A stretch of DNA of 16,156 nucleotides from an uncultured Bacteroidales bacterium (lineage in GTDB: Bacteria; Bacteroidota; Bacteroidia; Bacteroidales; P3): the NCBI GenBank assembly GCA_947174375.1, contig CAMWIS010000022.1, positions 1-16,156 on the forward strand. The letters are read 5' to 3'. Made by a program: the position numbers and the translations under genes. Below, in pieces: positions 1 through 6,638 of the stretch. A model generated the notes under the pieces. The model was not told where the DNA came from. It saw only the letters and a list, made by a program, of their open reading frames with translations, and searched no databases. Every line of letters begins with the position of its first letter. The stretch's first letter is position 1.

Positions 1-1
1 G

Positions 2-29
2 CGGGCAGGTCTTTGGGCCTGCCCGTTTT
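2..29 (+). terminator. Intrinsic terminator hairpin, possibly bidirectional
   Basis: An 8-bp perfect GC-rich stem (CGGGCAGG at 2-9, CCTGCCCG at 18-25) with an 8-nt loop is followed by TTTT at 26-29. The T run is on the plus strand, so it would end a rightward transcript from a gene left of the window. It also lies immediately past the stop codon of the leftward gene at 32-613 and could serve that gene too, but the bases that would form the other T run are outside the window. Confidence 0.6.
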
Positions 30-31
30 GT

Positions 32-613
32 TTATCCTTTGGGCAGGTTTTTAAATTCCAATATTTGTGGTATATTTGTCCCAACATTAAGGGTTGCCCC
101 ATCCGTTTCGGACGTAAAGTGTAGGGTTGAGAAATACATTACACGTTGGGAAACGCCCTTTTTTGTTTTATAGAAAGTCTTGGCGGTTAAATTGCCTCTT
201 TTGTCCGCATATACTTCCAATAAATTGTAAGTCCCGAACGCTGTACTTTTAAGAAATATAAACGTTTTGCGTTGTTGCTTTTCTTCTTTCTGGAAAAGTA
301 TCTTATCCGGTTTAGCCGCCACGTCCACGATGTTGCGTATATCATCTTTCGTCAGAGGAATATTGCGTTTATCTTGCTCTTTATCGCCAAAATGCCTGTT
401 ATAGATATGCACAAGATCCGATGGATTCAATACGAAATCGACATCCGGTTTCATTTGTTCTCCAGATAGATGCTGAAGATATGCTCGCCCGGCATCCGTT
501 AATTTACCAATGGGAATAGGCTTGCCAACAAAAAGCCCGGCTACGGCATCGTCAAACAATCGCTCGATTTCAGTTTTTACGGCATCAATCGGATTCAATA
601 TTTTCGTTTCCAT
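32..613 (-). CDS. Putative phage-type Barnase/EndoU/RelE-like (PBECR) nuclease-domain protein
   Basis: This 193-residue protein has no signal peptide or membrane segment. Residues about 60-170 resemble the PBECR nuclease domains often seen in phage head proteins and mobile elements: an LVHIYNRH motif near 67-74, then a PLTKDDIRNIV helix (86-96), a KPDKILF strand (101-107), and paired strands ending in a conserved-looking LTAKTFYK segment (142-149). Family members are predicted, mostly without experiments, to be RNA-cleaving toxins; His74 and Thr/Tyr residues in 143-148 would be candidate active-site residues. The first 55 residues look like a separate helical region. The gene is clearly richer in A/T and in AAA/TTT codons than the rest of the window, which suggests recent acquisition. 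No immunity or antitoxin gene is visible beside it, and no phage structural gene is in view. The assignment rests on motif recall, so a divergent hypothetical protein is the alternative. Confidence 0.5.
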   Translation of the reverse strand: METKILNPIDAVKTEIERLFDDAVAGLFVGKPIPIGKLTDAGRAYLQHLSGEQMKPDVDFVLNPSDLVHIYNRHFGDKEQDKRNIPLTKDDIRNIVDVAAKPDKILFQKEEKQQRKTFIFLKSTAFGTYNLLEVYADKRGNLTAKTFYKTKKGVSQRVMYFSTLHFTSETDGATLNVGTNIPQILEFKNLPKG

Positions 614-866
614 TGTATTGTAATTTTTCAGGTTTATCGATTGACCTTTTTATGGTTTAAACATGATGTTGTTGCATATTATACGTTCGACCTCGAAAAA
701 CATATGAAAAAAAGTTTGGAATAGCCCGTCGTTGTAGGGATGTGTAGTCTGGAACGAAAATAGGGGCTAATATCCCGCTACGGCCTGATATGTACCACCT
801 GCGGGTAGCGGTAGCCGTCGAACAGGAAGAAGACGAACTAGTAGATGCCGGGTGATTTTTGCCTCT
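614..866. other. Non-coding, partly degenerate spacer at a composition boundary
   Basis: No credible gene is seen here. The left part (614 to about 770) is AT-rich like the nuclease-like gene; the right part (about 771-866) returns to the GC content of the chromosome. A 7-bp inverted repeat (CCGCTAC at 775-781, GTAGCGG at 805-811) with a 23-nt loop is present but has no T run on either side. Read leftward from just after the agmatinase gene, a stretch of about 20 sense codons ending in a stop (around 785-845) could be a gene remnant or chance. No clear Bacteroidota promoter with both boxes was found upstream of the gene at 32-613. Confidence 0.4.
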
Positions 867-1910
867 TTACCCCAACGCCGTCAAACACAGCTGATACAGC
901 ACCCGGGCGCCGACGTTGCCGTCCCACTCGTCGGCCCTGTCGGTCGGGTGGGGGGCCACCTCGCAGAGGTCGAAGCCGATGATTTCGCGGCCGCTGCGGC
1001 GCAAGGCATCCAGCAGGTATTGCATCTCGCCATAGCGCAGGCCGCCGGGCACGGGAGTCCCCGTGTGCGGACAAAGCGCGGGCTCCAGCCCGTCTATGTC
1101 AAAGCTGATATACACTTTTTGCGGCAGGCGGGCGAGGATGTCGGCCACCTGGGTGTCCCACGATACGCCCTGGCAGCGTGCCTGTTGCAACAAGGGGGCG
1201 GGGAACGTATGCACGCGCTTGTCCGCCGCCGCCCGTGCCATCTCTTCCTCACAGACGTCACGGATGCCCACCTGCACGAGCGATGTCACGGGCGTCGTCC
1301 CGTCGGCCCGGCGCAGTTGCAGCGCGTTGTACATGATCGAGGCGTGCGAGAACGTAAAGCCCTCGTAGGCTTCGCGCAGGTCGGCGTGCGCGTCGATATG
1401 CAGGATGCCCCAGCTCTCGTGAAAGTCGGCCAAGGCCTGCCAGTGGCCGTAGGGCACGCTGTGGTCGCCGCCCACGAGGCCTACCTTGCGGCCCTGTTGC
1501 AGCTGCGTGCGGCATTGCGTCGCCACCCATTCGTTCAAGGTCTCCGACGCCGCCTCTATCGTCATCAGGTCGCGGTCGGCCGCCGGCACGGCGCCTTCGG
1601 TCGAGGCCCGCTCAATGACTTTCTCCGCGATGGGCCGCATCTTGTGCGACGTATTCCGCAAGTCCGCAAAGTCCGGCTTCTCGGTCGCGATGCGTTTCTC
1701 CCAGGCTTTCGGCACAAAGAAATCGAAGAAATCCAACTGGTAGGAGGCGTTCAGGATGGCTTGCGGGCCCTCGGCCGCCCCCGGCTTGTAGGACGTCGTC
1801 ACATCCCAGGGCACGGGAATCAATACGAGTCCGGCTTCTTCCGTCCGGTAGGGGAAGCCGAAGAAGCGCCCGTTGGGGGCGCAGGCTGCGTTCGGATCAA
1901 AGGTCGTCAT
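867..1910 (-). CDS. Agmatinase-family ureohydrolase (agmatinase or formimidoylglutamase)
   Basis: This 347-residue cytosolic enzyme belongs to the arginase/agmatinase family, which uses a two-manganese centre to hydrolyse guanidino compounds. All six expected metal ligands are visible: His150 in GGDHS, Asp173, His175 and Asp177 in DAHADLR, and Asp271 and Asp273 in SFDIDGLEP. The length is usual for the family members found in Bacteroidota. Agmatinase would release urea and putrescine from agmatine; formimidoylglutamase of histidine breakdown has the same fold and motifs, and the sequence alone does not decide between them. No hut genes or arginine decarboxylase gene is present in the window. 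The start ATG overlaps the stop of the upstream PD40/OmpA gene as ATGA, which suggests coupled translation, and this is the last gene of the leftward run. No convincing terminator follows. Confidence 0.85.
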   Translation of the reverse strand: MTTFDPNAACAPNGRFFGFPYRTEEAGLVLIPVPWDVTTSYKPGAAEGPQAILNASYQLDFFDFFVPKAWEKRIATEKPDFADLRNTSHKMRPIAEKVIERASTEGAVPAADRDLMTIEAASETLNEWVATQCRTQLQQGRKVGLVGGDHSVPYGHWQALADFHESWGILHIDAHADLREAYEGFTFSHASIMYNALQLRRADGTTPVTSLVQVGIRDVCEEEMARAAADKRVHTFPAPLLQQARCQGVSWDTQVADILARLPQKVYISFDIDGLEPALCPHTGTPVPGGLRYGEMQYLLDALRRSGREIIGFDLCEVAPHPTDRADEWDGNVGARVLYQLCLTALG

Positions 1911-3877
1911 AATATCTTGATTTCCGTTCTTCGGTTCTGTTGACGGCCCTCGGCCGTTTCGTTCGTGGCCACGGGCTTTTGCGAACCGTAGCCCGCGGTT
2001 TCGATGCGGTCGGCCGCAATGCCGCGCTCAATCAGGTAGTTGGCCACCGAGCGCGCCCGCTGTTCCGACAGCTGTTGGTTGTAGGCCTCGCGGCCCGTCG
2101 CGTCCGTATGGCCGCTGATTTCGATGCGCCACTGCGGTTGTTCGTGCAGGAAGCGCCACAGCCGGTTCAGCTCCGTAAACGAGGCCGAATCCAACTGGTA
2201 GTCGTCGGTGGCGAAGAAGATGTTGCGCAACACCATCGTTTCGCCCGTATGTACCTGCGAGAGCGCGATTTCCTTATAGAGCGGCGTCAGCGCGTGCGTG
2301 TCGTTGAGCGCGATGTGTTCGGAATGGAACAGATAGCCTTCTTTGGAAACGTTGAGCGCATAGGTCTTGCCGGCCGGCAGGCAGACGAGGAAGTCGCCGT
2401 TGACGGCATCCGAGAACGATTCCACCGTGGTCTGCGCCGTGGCCAAATCGACGAGTTCGAAATGCGCCTGCAAAGGCTCGCCGCTGCGGGCGTCCCGCAC
2501 CATCCCTTTCATAAACGAGACGAGGTTGGGGCGCGCCGCCTCATAGAGTTCGAAACGGTAGATGTCGAGGCCGCCTTGCCCGCCTAATTTGCCGCTCGCG
2601 AAATAGGCCGTCTGTCCCGTGCGGTCCACGCTCAGCGTCGCTTCGTCGGCGTAGGTGTTGATGGGGTAGCCGAGGTTGACGGCTTCGCCCCACCGGTTAG
2701 GGCCTTCGCGCCGCGCTACGAACAAGTCCATGCCGCCGAGGCCGGGGCGCGTGTCGGACGAGAAATACAGCGTCTCCTGGTCGGGGTGGATGAAAGGCGA
2801 GTTCTCGTTGCCGGGCGTGTTGATGTTCGGGCCGAGGTTGACGGGCTTCGACCAAACGCCCGCATCGCTGCGCACGGTCATCCACAGGTCGCTGCCGCCC
2901 ATGCCGCCCGCGCGGTTGCTGCAGAAATACAGCGTGCGGCCGTCCGACGAAATCGACGGTTGCGACTCCCAGGCCTCCGTATTGACCGGATAGCCGAGGT
3001 TAATCGGCTTGCCCCAGTGGTCGCCGTTCTTGACGCAGACGTAGATGTCGCAGGAGCCGCGGCCATCCTCGCGGCCACAGCCGGCGAAATAGAGGTAGCG
3101 GCCGTCGGCCGAAATCGACTGCGCGCCCTCGTTGCCGTCCGAGTTGACGGGTTCGGGCATCCGTTGCGCCAGCGTCCATTCGCCCAGGCTGTCGCGCTCC
3201 GAAATAAAGAAGTCCTCCTCCAAATGCGGCGTCGGTTCATCGCGCTTATAACGGCGCGTAAAAATCAGGTAACGGTCGTCCAAGGTCACGATGGGCAGGT
3301 ATTCTTCGGCCGGCGTGTTGATGCTGTCGCTCAGGGCCTGCGGCGCGAACGGCACGCGGTGGCGGCTGAGTTCCAGGGCCTGCGCGTTGCGTAGGCGCAC
3401 GTCTTCGGCCTTGCGCCTGAGGTTGTCCGACACCTTCTCCAAGCCGAGGAACGTGGCCAAATGCCGTTCGGCCTCCTCATACTGGCCGATGCTGTATTCC
3501 AGCCGGCCGAGCGTATAGTAGGCGTTGGGGAAGACGTTGGGGTTGATGCCGAGGGCGGTCCGGTAGCCCCATACCGCCGAGTCGATGTAGTGCAGGTCTT
3601 CGTAGATGACGCCGCGCAGCAGCCAGCTTTGGGCGTGGCCGGGGCAGATGTTGCCGGCGGCAGAGAGCGCGTCCAGGGCCGCCTGGTATTGGCCGTCGTG
3701 ATAGAGTTGACGCGCGCGTTCGAAGTAGCCGAGCAGTTTGCGTTCGGCCGTCGGGTCGCAGGGGGCGGGGATTTCCACGGGCGGTATGGCGCCCAAAGCC
3801 ATCCACAGGCCGCCTATCCAAAGCAAACCCGCCGCCAAGCCGTTTTTCAGCGGCTTACCGAATGAGAAAGGGAACAT
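1907..3877 (-). CDS. TPR / PD40 beta-propeller / OmpA-domain envelope protein
   Basis: This 656-residue protein is probably periplasmic, attached to peptidoglycan and the outer membrane. In order it shows an N-terminal signal sequence (hydrophobic 12-31, no lipobox), TPR-like helices (about 45-145), and a WD40-like PD40 propeller (about 190-440) with repeated units of the type W(G/S)KPVNLGYPINT and DGRTLYFCSNR...GGSDLW. A carboxypeptidase-regulatory-like beta domain (about 455-540) and a C-terminal OmpA domain (about 548-656) follow. In the OmpA domain Asp592 (HTDATG) and Arg607 (LSEQRA) are 15 residues apart, as expected for the two residues that bind diaminopimelate in peptidoglycan. The architecture matches OmpA-family PD40 proteins that are abundant in Bacteroidota; some relatives (PorE-type) belong to the type IX secretion and gliding apparatus, but nothing else here ties this one to it. 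It starts 11 nt after uppP and ends in an ATGA overlap with the ureohydrolase gene. Confidence 0.9.
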   Translation of the reverse strand: MFPFSFGKPLKNGLAAGLLWIGGLWMALGAIPPVEIPAPCDPTAERKLLGYFERARQLYHDGQYQAALDALSAAGNICPGHAQSWLLRGVIYEDLHYIDSAVWGYRTALGINPNVFPNAYYTLGRLEYSIGQYEEAERHLATFLGLEKVSDNLRRKAEDVRLRNAQALELSRHRVPFAPQALSDSINTPAEEYLPIVTLDDRYLIFTRRYKRDEPTPHLEEDFFISERDSLGEWTLAQRMPEPVNSDGNEGAQSISADGRYLYFAGCGREDGRGSCDIYVCVKNGDHWGKPINLGYPVNTEAWESQPSISSDGRTLYFCSNRAGGMGGSDLWMTVRSDAGVWSKPVNLGPNINTPGNENSPFIHPDQETLYFSSDTRPGLGGMDLFVARREGPNRWGEAVNLGYPINTYADEATLSVDRTGQTAYFASGKLGGQGGLDIYRFELYEAARPNLVSFMKGMVRDARSGEPLQAHFELVDLATAQTTVESFSDAVNGDFLVCLPAGKTYALNVSKEGYLFHSEHIALNDTHALTPLYKEIALSQVHTGETMVLRNIFFATDDYQLDSASFTELNRLWRFLHEQPQWRIEISGHTDATGREAYNQQLSEQRARSVANYLIERGIAADRIETAGYGSQKPVATNETAEGRQQNRRTEIKIL

Positions 3878-3888
3878 AGGTTATGGTA

Positions 3889-4674
3889 TTACAATACAAT
3901 CGCCAAGAGGCCGACCACCGCGCAGTAAACGGCAAAATAAACCAGTTTGCCTTTGCTCACGATGCGGATCATCCATTTGCAGGCGGTCCAGCCCGATACG
4001 AAAGCGGCCAAGCTGCCGATGAGCAGGGCGGAGGCCGGAACGGCCGACTGCGCCATGTCGCCGGAAACGAGGCTCAACAGGTTCTCGCCCAAAATCGGCA
4101 CCAGCACCATGAGGAACGAGAAGCGGGCCACGTCCTCCTTGCGGTCGCCCAACAAAAGCCCCGTCGCAATCGTGCTGCCGGAGCGGGAGAGGCCCGGCAA
4201 TACGGCCAAGGCCTGTGCGATTCCGATGATGAAAGCGTCCTGATAGCGGATGCCGTGCCGTCCTTTGCCGAGGTATTGCGCCAGGCAGAGCAAGAGGGCC
4301 GTCACGAGTAGCATGATGCCGACCAAGCGCAGGCCGTTGCCGAAAAAGCCTTCCACCTCGTCCTTGAAAAAGATGCCGACGATGGCCACGGGAATCATCG
4401 AAACCACCAACTTGAAGATATAGACGGTTTCGTCGTTGAGTTTGAAGCGGAACAGGCCGCTCAGCAGTTTGAGCAGGTCTTTCCAAAAGACGACAATCGT
4501 ACTCAATACGGTGGCGCCGTGTACACAGACCGTAAACAACAGGTCGTCGGGCAGATGGACGCCCAACAGACTTTTGCCGATTTCCAGATGGCCGCTGCTG
4601 CTCACGGGCAGGAATTCGGTCAAGCCTTGAATCAGCCCCAACAGCAAGGCCTGCCACCAACTCATCGTTTCCAT
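3889..4674 (-). CDS. uppP: Undecaprenyl-diphosphatase UppP/BacA
   Basis: This integral membrane phosphatase converts undecaprenyl diphosphate to undecaprenyl phosphate, recycling the lipid carrier for peptidoglycan and surface polysaccharides; overproduction gives bacitracin resistance in other bacteria. The 261-residue length is normal. Both family signatures are intact: Gln16-GLT-Glu20 followed by FLPVSSSGH (21-29), and LPGLSRSGST (159-168) with the key Arg164. About eight hydrophobic segments fill the chain. The first ATG (4672-4674) lies 4 nt after the DUF3098 stop; a second ATG three codons later (4663-4665) is equally possible. The neighbours ftsX and DUF3098 form the usual Bacteroidota cluster. 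The truB/queA genes that often follow uppP in this phylum are absent. Confidence 0.96.
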   Translation of the reverse strand: METMSWWQALLLGLIQGLTEFLPVSSSGHLEIGKSLLGVHLPDDLLFTVCVHGATVLSTIVVFWKDLLKLLSGLFRFKLNDETVYIFKLVVSMIPVAIVGIFFKDEVEGFFGNGLRLVGIMLLVTALLLCLAQYLGKGRHGIRYQDAFIIGIAQALAVLPGLSRSGSTIATGLLLGDRKEDVARFSFLMVLVPILGENLLSLVSGDMAQSAVPASALLIGSLAAFVSGWTACKWMIRIVSKGKLVYFAVYCAVVGLLAIVL

Positions 4675-4678
4675 CGGC

Positions 4679-4918
4679 TTATTCTTTCGGACGTTTCATA
4701 ATCGCCCAGATTTCCACGATGAAACCGGCCAAAATCACCAGGGGCGCGACGACGAGGCGGCGCGTATTGAAAAGCGCTTCGCTGAACACGTTGGGATCGT
4801 CGCTACCGCCGCCCGAAAGCAGGACATAGCCTAAAATCAACAGCAACACGCCGACGCCCATCAGGATGTAGTTCTCCTTGCGGAAAGCGAAGTCGAAGCC
4901 TTTTTTCTCTTTTTCCAT
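4679..4918 (-). CDS. DUF3098 small membrane protein
   Basis: This 79-residue protein has two predicted membrane helices (about 17-35 and 54-74) joined by a short polar loop, and a basic N-terminus (EKEKKGFDFAFRKENY) that should lie in the cytoplasm. It matches the DUF3098 family, which is confined largely to Bacteroidota and sits between ftsX and uppP. Its function is unknown; the constant neighbourhood suggests an accessory role in FtsX-linked cell wall or division control. It lies 27 nt after ftsX and 4 nt before uppP, so all three are likely cotranscribed. Confidence 0.88.
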   Translation of the reverse strand: MEKEKKGFDFAFRKENYILMGVGVLLLILGYVLLSGGGSDDPNVFSEALFNTRRLVVAPLVILAGFIVEIWAIMKRPKE

Positions 4919-4945
4919 AATCGTATATACTAAGACAAGCCGCTT

Positions 4946-5827
4946 TTAATTGTAAATCCGGTCGGAATTGCGCATACGCACGTATTTGTTGACCGAGAAA
5001 TAAGCGGAAATCAGGGTTATCAATAAACCTAAGGCCATGAGCAACACGAATACGCCGATAATCATCGGCAGGTCGGCGCGGCTGATGACCTCCGGCACCT
5101 TGCTGTGCAGATACAGCAAGCCGGCGGCCAGCAACAGGATGGCCAGGGCCGCCCCGATAAAGCCGTGTACGAGGCTTTTGGCGAGGAACGGCTTGCGGAT
5201 GAAGCCGGCCGTGGCGCCCACCAGTTGCATCGTGTTGATGGTAAAGCGTTTGGAATAAATCAACAGCCGCATCGTGTTGTTGATCAGCAGCACGGCGATC
5301 AAGAGCGTCAGCGCCCCGAAGCCCATGAGCCAAAAGCTGATTTTGCGCACGTTGTCATTGACGATGCTGACCAAATCGCGTTGGTAGAACATCTCCTTGA
5401 CCATGTGGTAGCGCGTTATTTCGTGTTCGAACAAGGCCACGCTGTCGGGCTGCATATAGTCGGCCTTCAGGTGCACCTCTATCGAGGGCAACAGCGGGTT
5501 GTAGCCGAGAAAGTCGATGAAGTCGTGCCCGAGGTCGGCCTGCAATTCCTGCGCCGCGTCCTTGGAGCTGATGTAGCGCGTCGATTTGACGTAGGGCGAG
5601 CGGTCTATCAAGGCTTGCAGTTCCAAAATATCCGCTTCGCGCGTCTTGTCCTTGATCATGACGGTGAACCCGATGTTCTCCTTCACGTAGTTGGAAATCT
5701 TGCGCGTATAGCCGACCATCAGCGTCTGTATGCCGATAAGGAACAATACGAGCGCGATGGAACAGACCGTGCTCACGTGTGCGCCGCGAATCCGGTTGCG
5801 TTGCAGTTTTTCGTCTTCCTGTATCAT
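4946..5827 (-). CDS. ftsX: Cell division ABC transporter permease FtsX
   Basis: This 293-residue protein shows the FtsX layout: a cytoplasmic N-terminus, TM1 (about 18-38), a large extracytoplasmic domain (about 40-160), then TM2 (166-185), TM3 (220-242) and TM4 (255-278). With the ATPase FtsE it forms a complex at the septum that controls peptidoglycan hydrolases rather than moving a solute. The extracytoplasmic part has the typical segments FTVMIKD and YISSKDAAQEL. The MQLVGAT segment (200-206) between TM2 and TM3 matches the conserved coupling region that contacts the ATPase. ftsE is not adjacent, which is common in this phylum. It begins 9 nt after pepE and precedes DUF3098 and uppP. Confidence 0.95.
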   Translation of the reverse strand: MIQEDEKLQRNRIRGAHVSTVCSIALVLFLIGIQTLMVGYTRKISNYVKENIGFTVMIKDKTREADILELQALIDRSPYVKSTRYISSKDAAQELQADLGHDFIDFLGYNPLLPSIEVHLKADYMQPDSVALFEHEITRYHMVKEMFYQRDLVSIVNDNVRKISFWLMGFGALTLLIAVLLINNTMRLLIYSKRFTINTMQLVGATAGFIRKPFLAKSLVHGFIGAALAILLLAAGLLYLHSKVPEVISRADLPMIIGVFVLLMALGLLITLISAYFSVNKYVRMRNSDRIYN

Positions 5828-5836
5828 AGGGGTAGG

Positions 5837-6553
5837 TTAGGCCATCAGGAACGAAAGGTCTTGACCGGCCTGGTATTCTTTGGTTTCCATGCCTTGGCGG
5901 AATACGCGCATCGGGCGTCCGCCGATGAGCGAGAGCGTGCGGCCCTTGACGCGGAGCATCGTCCCTTCGCGCAGCCCCACGATATAGGTCTCCGGCTGAA
6001 CCACCATGAATTCCTTGATGCGGTCTTCGCGCGTTTCGCCGCCGTGTCCTTGCGGATGGGCGTCCAAATAGTGCGGGTTGATTTGGAACGGTACGAGCTT
6101 CAGCGTTTCGAAAGAGGCCGGTTGGATAATCGGCATATCGTTGGTCGTGAACAGGCCGGGGCAGGCCACGTTGGAACCCGCGCTCCAACCCATGTAGGGC
6201 AGGCCGTTTTGCACCCGTTCGCGGATGGCCTGCATCAGGCCGTGGCGGTGCATTTCGTAAACGAGGTGGAACGTGTTGCCGCCGCCCACCAGCACGCACT
6301 GCGCTTTGGCGATGGCGTCGGCCGGCTGGTCGAACGTGTGGACGGAAACGAGCCGCACGTTCATTTCGGCCAAAACGTCCGCCACGCGTTTGGCATAGAC
6401 GTCATAACCCATGCTGACGCCGGCGTAGGGCACGAACGTCACTTCGTCCACGTGCATTTCTTCAAAAAAGGCTTTCATGTGCGCCCGCGGCCAGCCCAGA
6501 TAGGCTTCGCCCGCATTCGTCGAGTTGCTGATCAGCAAGAGGTTCATTTCCAT
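5837..6553 (-). CDS. pepE: Dipeptidase E (peptidase family S51)
   Basis: This 238-residue cytosolic serine peptidase specifically cleaves dipeptides with N-terminal aspartate. The catalytic triad of the Salmonella enzyme (Ser120, Asp135, His157) maps at a constant offset of four residues to Ser124 in GWSAGSN, Asp139 in TNDMP and His161 in NPHYLDAH, which strongly supports both the family and an active enzyme. The LVGGGNTFHL motif (88-97) is also typical. The ATG at 6551-6553 was chosen; Met3 is a possible alternative start. The gene follows the mutB terminator by about 20 nt and leads directly (9 nt) into ftsX. It may therefore share the ftsX transcript, although no clear TAnnTTTG box was found in the short upstream gap. 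Confidence 0.93.
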   Translation of the reverse strand: MEMNLLLISNSTNAGEAYLGWPRAHMKAFFEEMHVDEVTFVPYAGVSMGYDVYAKRVADVLAEMNVRLVSVHTFDQPADAIAKAQCVLVGGGNTFHLVYEMHRHGLMQAIRERVQNGLPYMGWSAGSNVACPGLFTTNDMPIIQPASFETLKLVPFQINPHYLDAHPQGHGGETREDRIKEFMVVQPETYIVGLREGTMLRVKGRTLSLIGGRPMRVFRQGMETKEYQAGQDLSFLMA

Positions 6554-6573
6554 AAGTCCGTTTAATAAGGTCC

Positions 6574-6627
6574 GCCAAAAACGAAAAACCGCCTCCTGTC
6601 CCGTCTAAACGGTGCAAGAAGCGGTTT
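6574..6627 (-). terminator. Intrinsic terminator of mutB
   Basis: On the minus strand, just past the mutB stop, an imperfect 10-bp stem (arms at 6618-6627 and 6586-6595, one G-T pair) encloses a small inner 4-bp hairpin (CCGT/ACGG around 6601-6612). The descending arm is followed by two T runs (TTTTTCGTTTTT, complement of 6577-6588). This is a classic rho-independent terminator and separates mutB from the pepE-ftsX run. Confidence 0.8.
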
Positions 6628-6638
6628 CCGCTTGGGAT

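Noticed and set aside
660..720. Promoter for the gene at 32-613 (TATGTTTT and a TATAAT-like sequence on the minus strand)
   Set aside because: Neither pairs with a suitable upstream element, and AT-rich DNA gives such matches by chance.
775..811. Inverted repeat CCGCTAC/GTAGCGG as a terminator for the ureohydrolase gene
   Set aside because: The 23-nt loop is long and no T run follows on either strand.
852..1943. A 363-codon plus-strand frame opposite the ureohydrolase gene
   Set aside because: The minus strand carries all six metal ligands of the family; the plus frame is Gly/Arg/Val-rich without motifs.
5105..6565. A 486-codon plus-strand frame opposite ftsX and pepE
   Set aside because: Spans two well-supported genes on the other strand, with His/Arg/Val-rich shadow composition and no domain signal.
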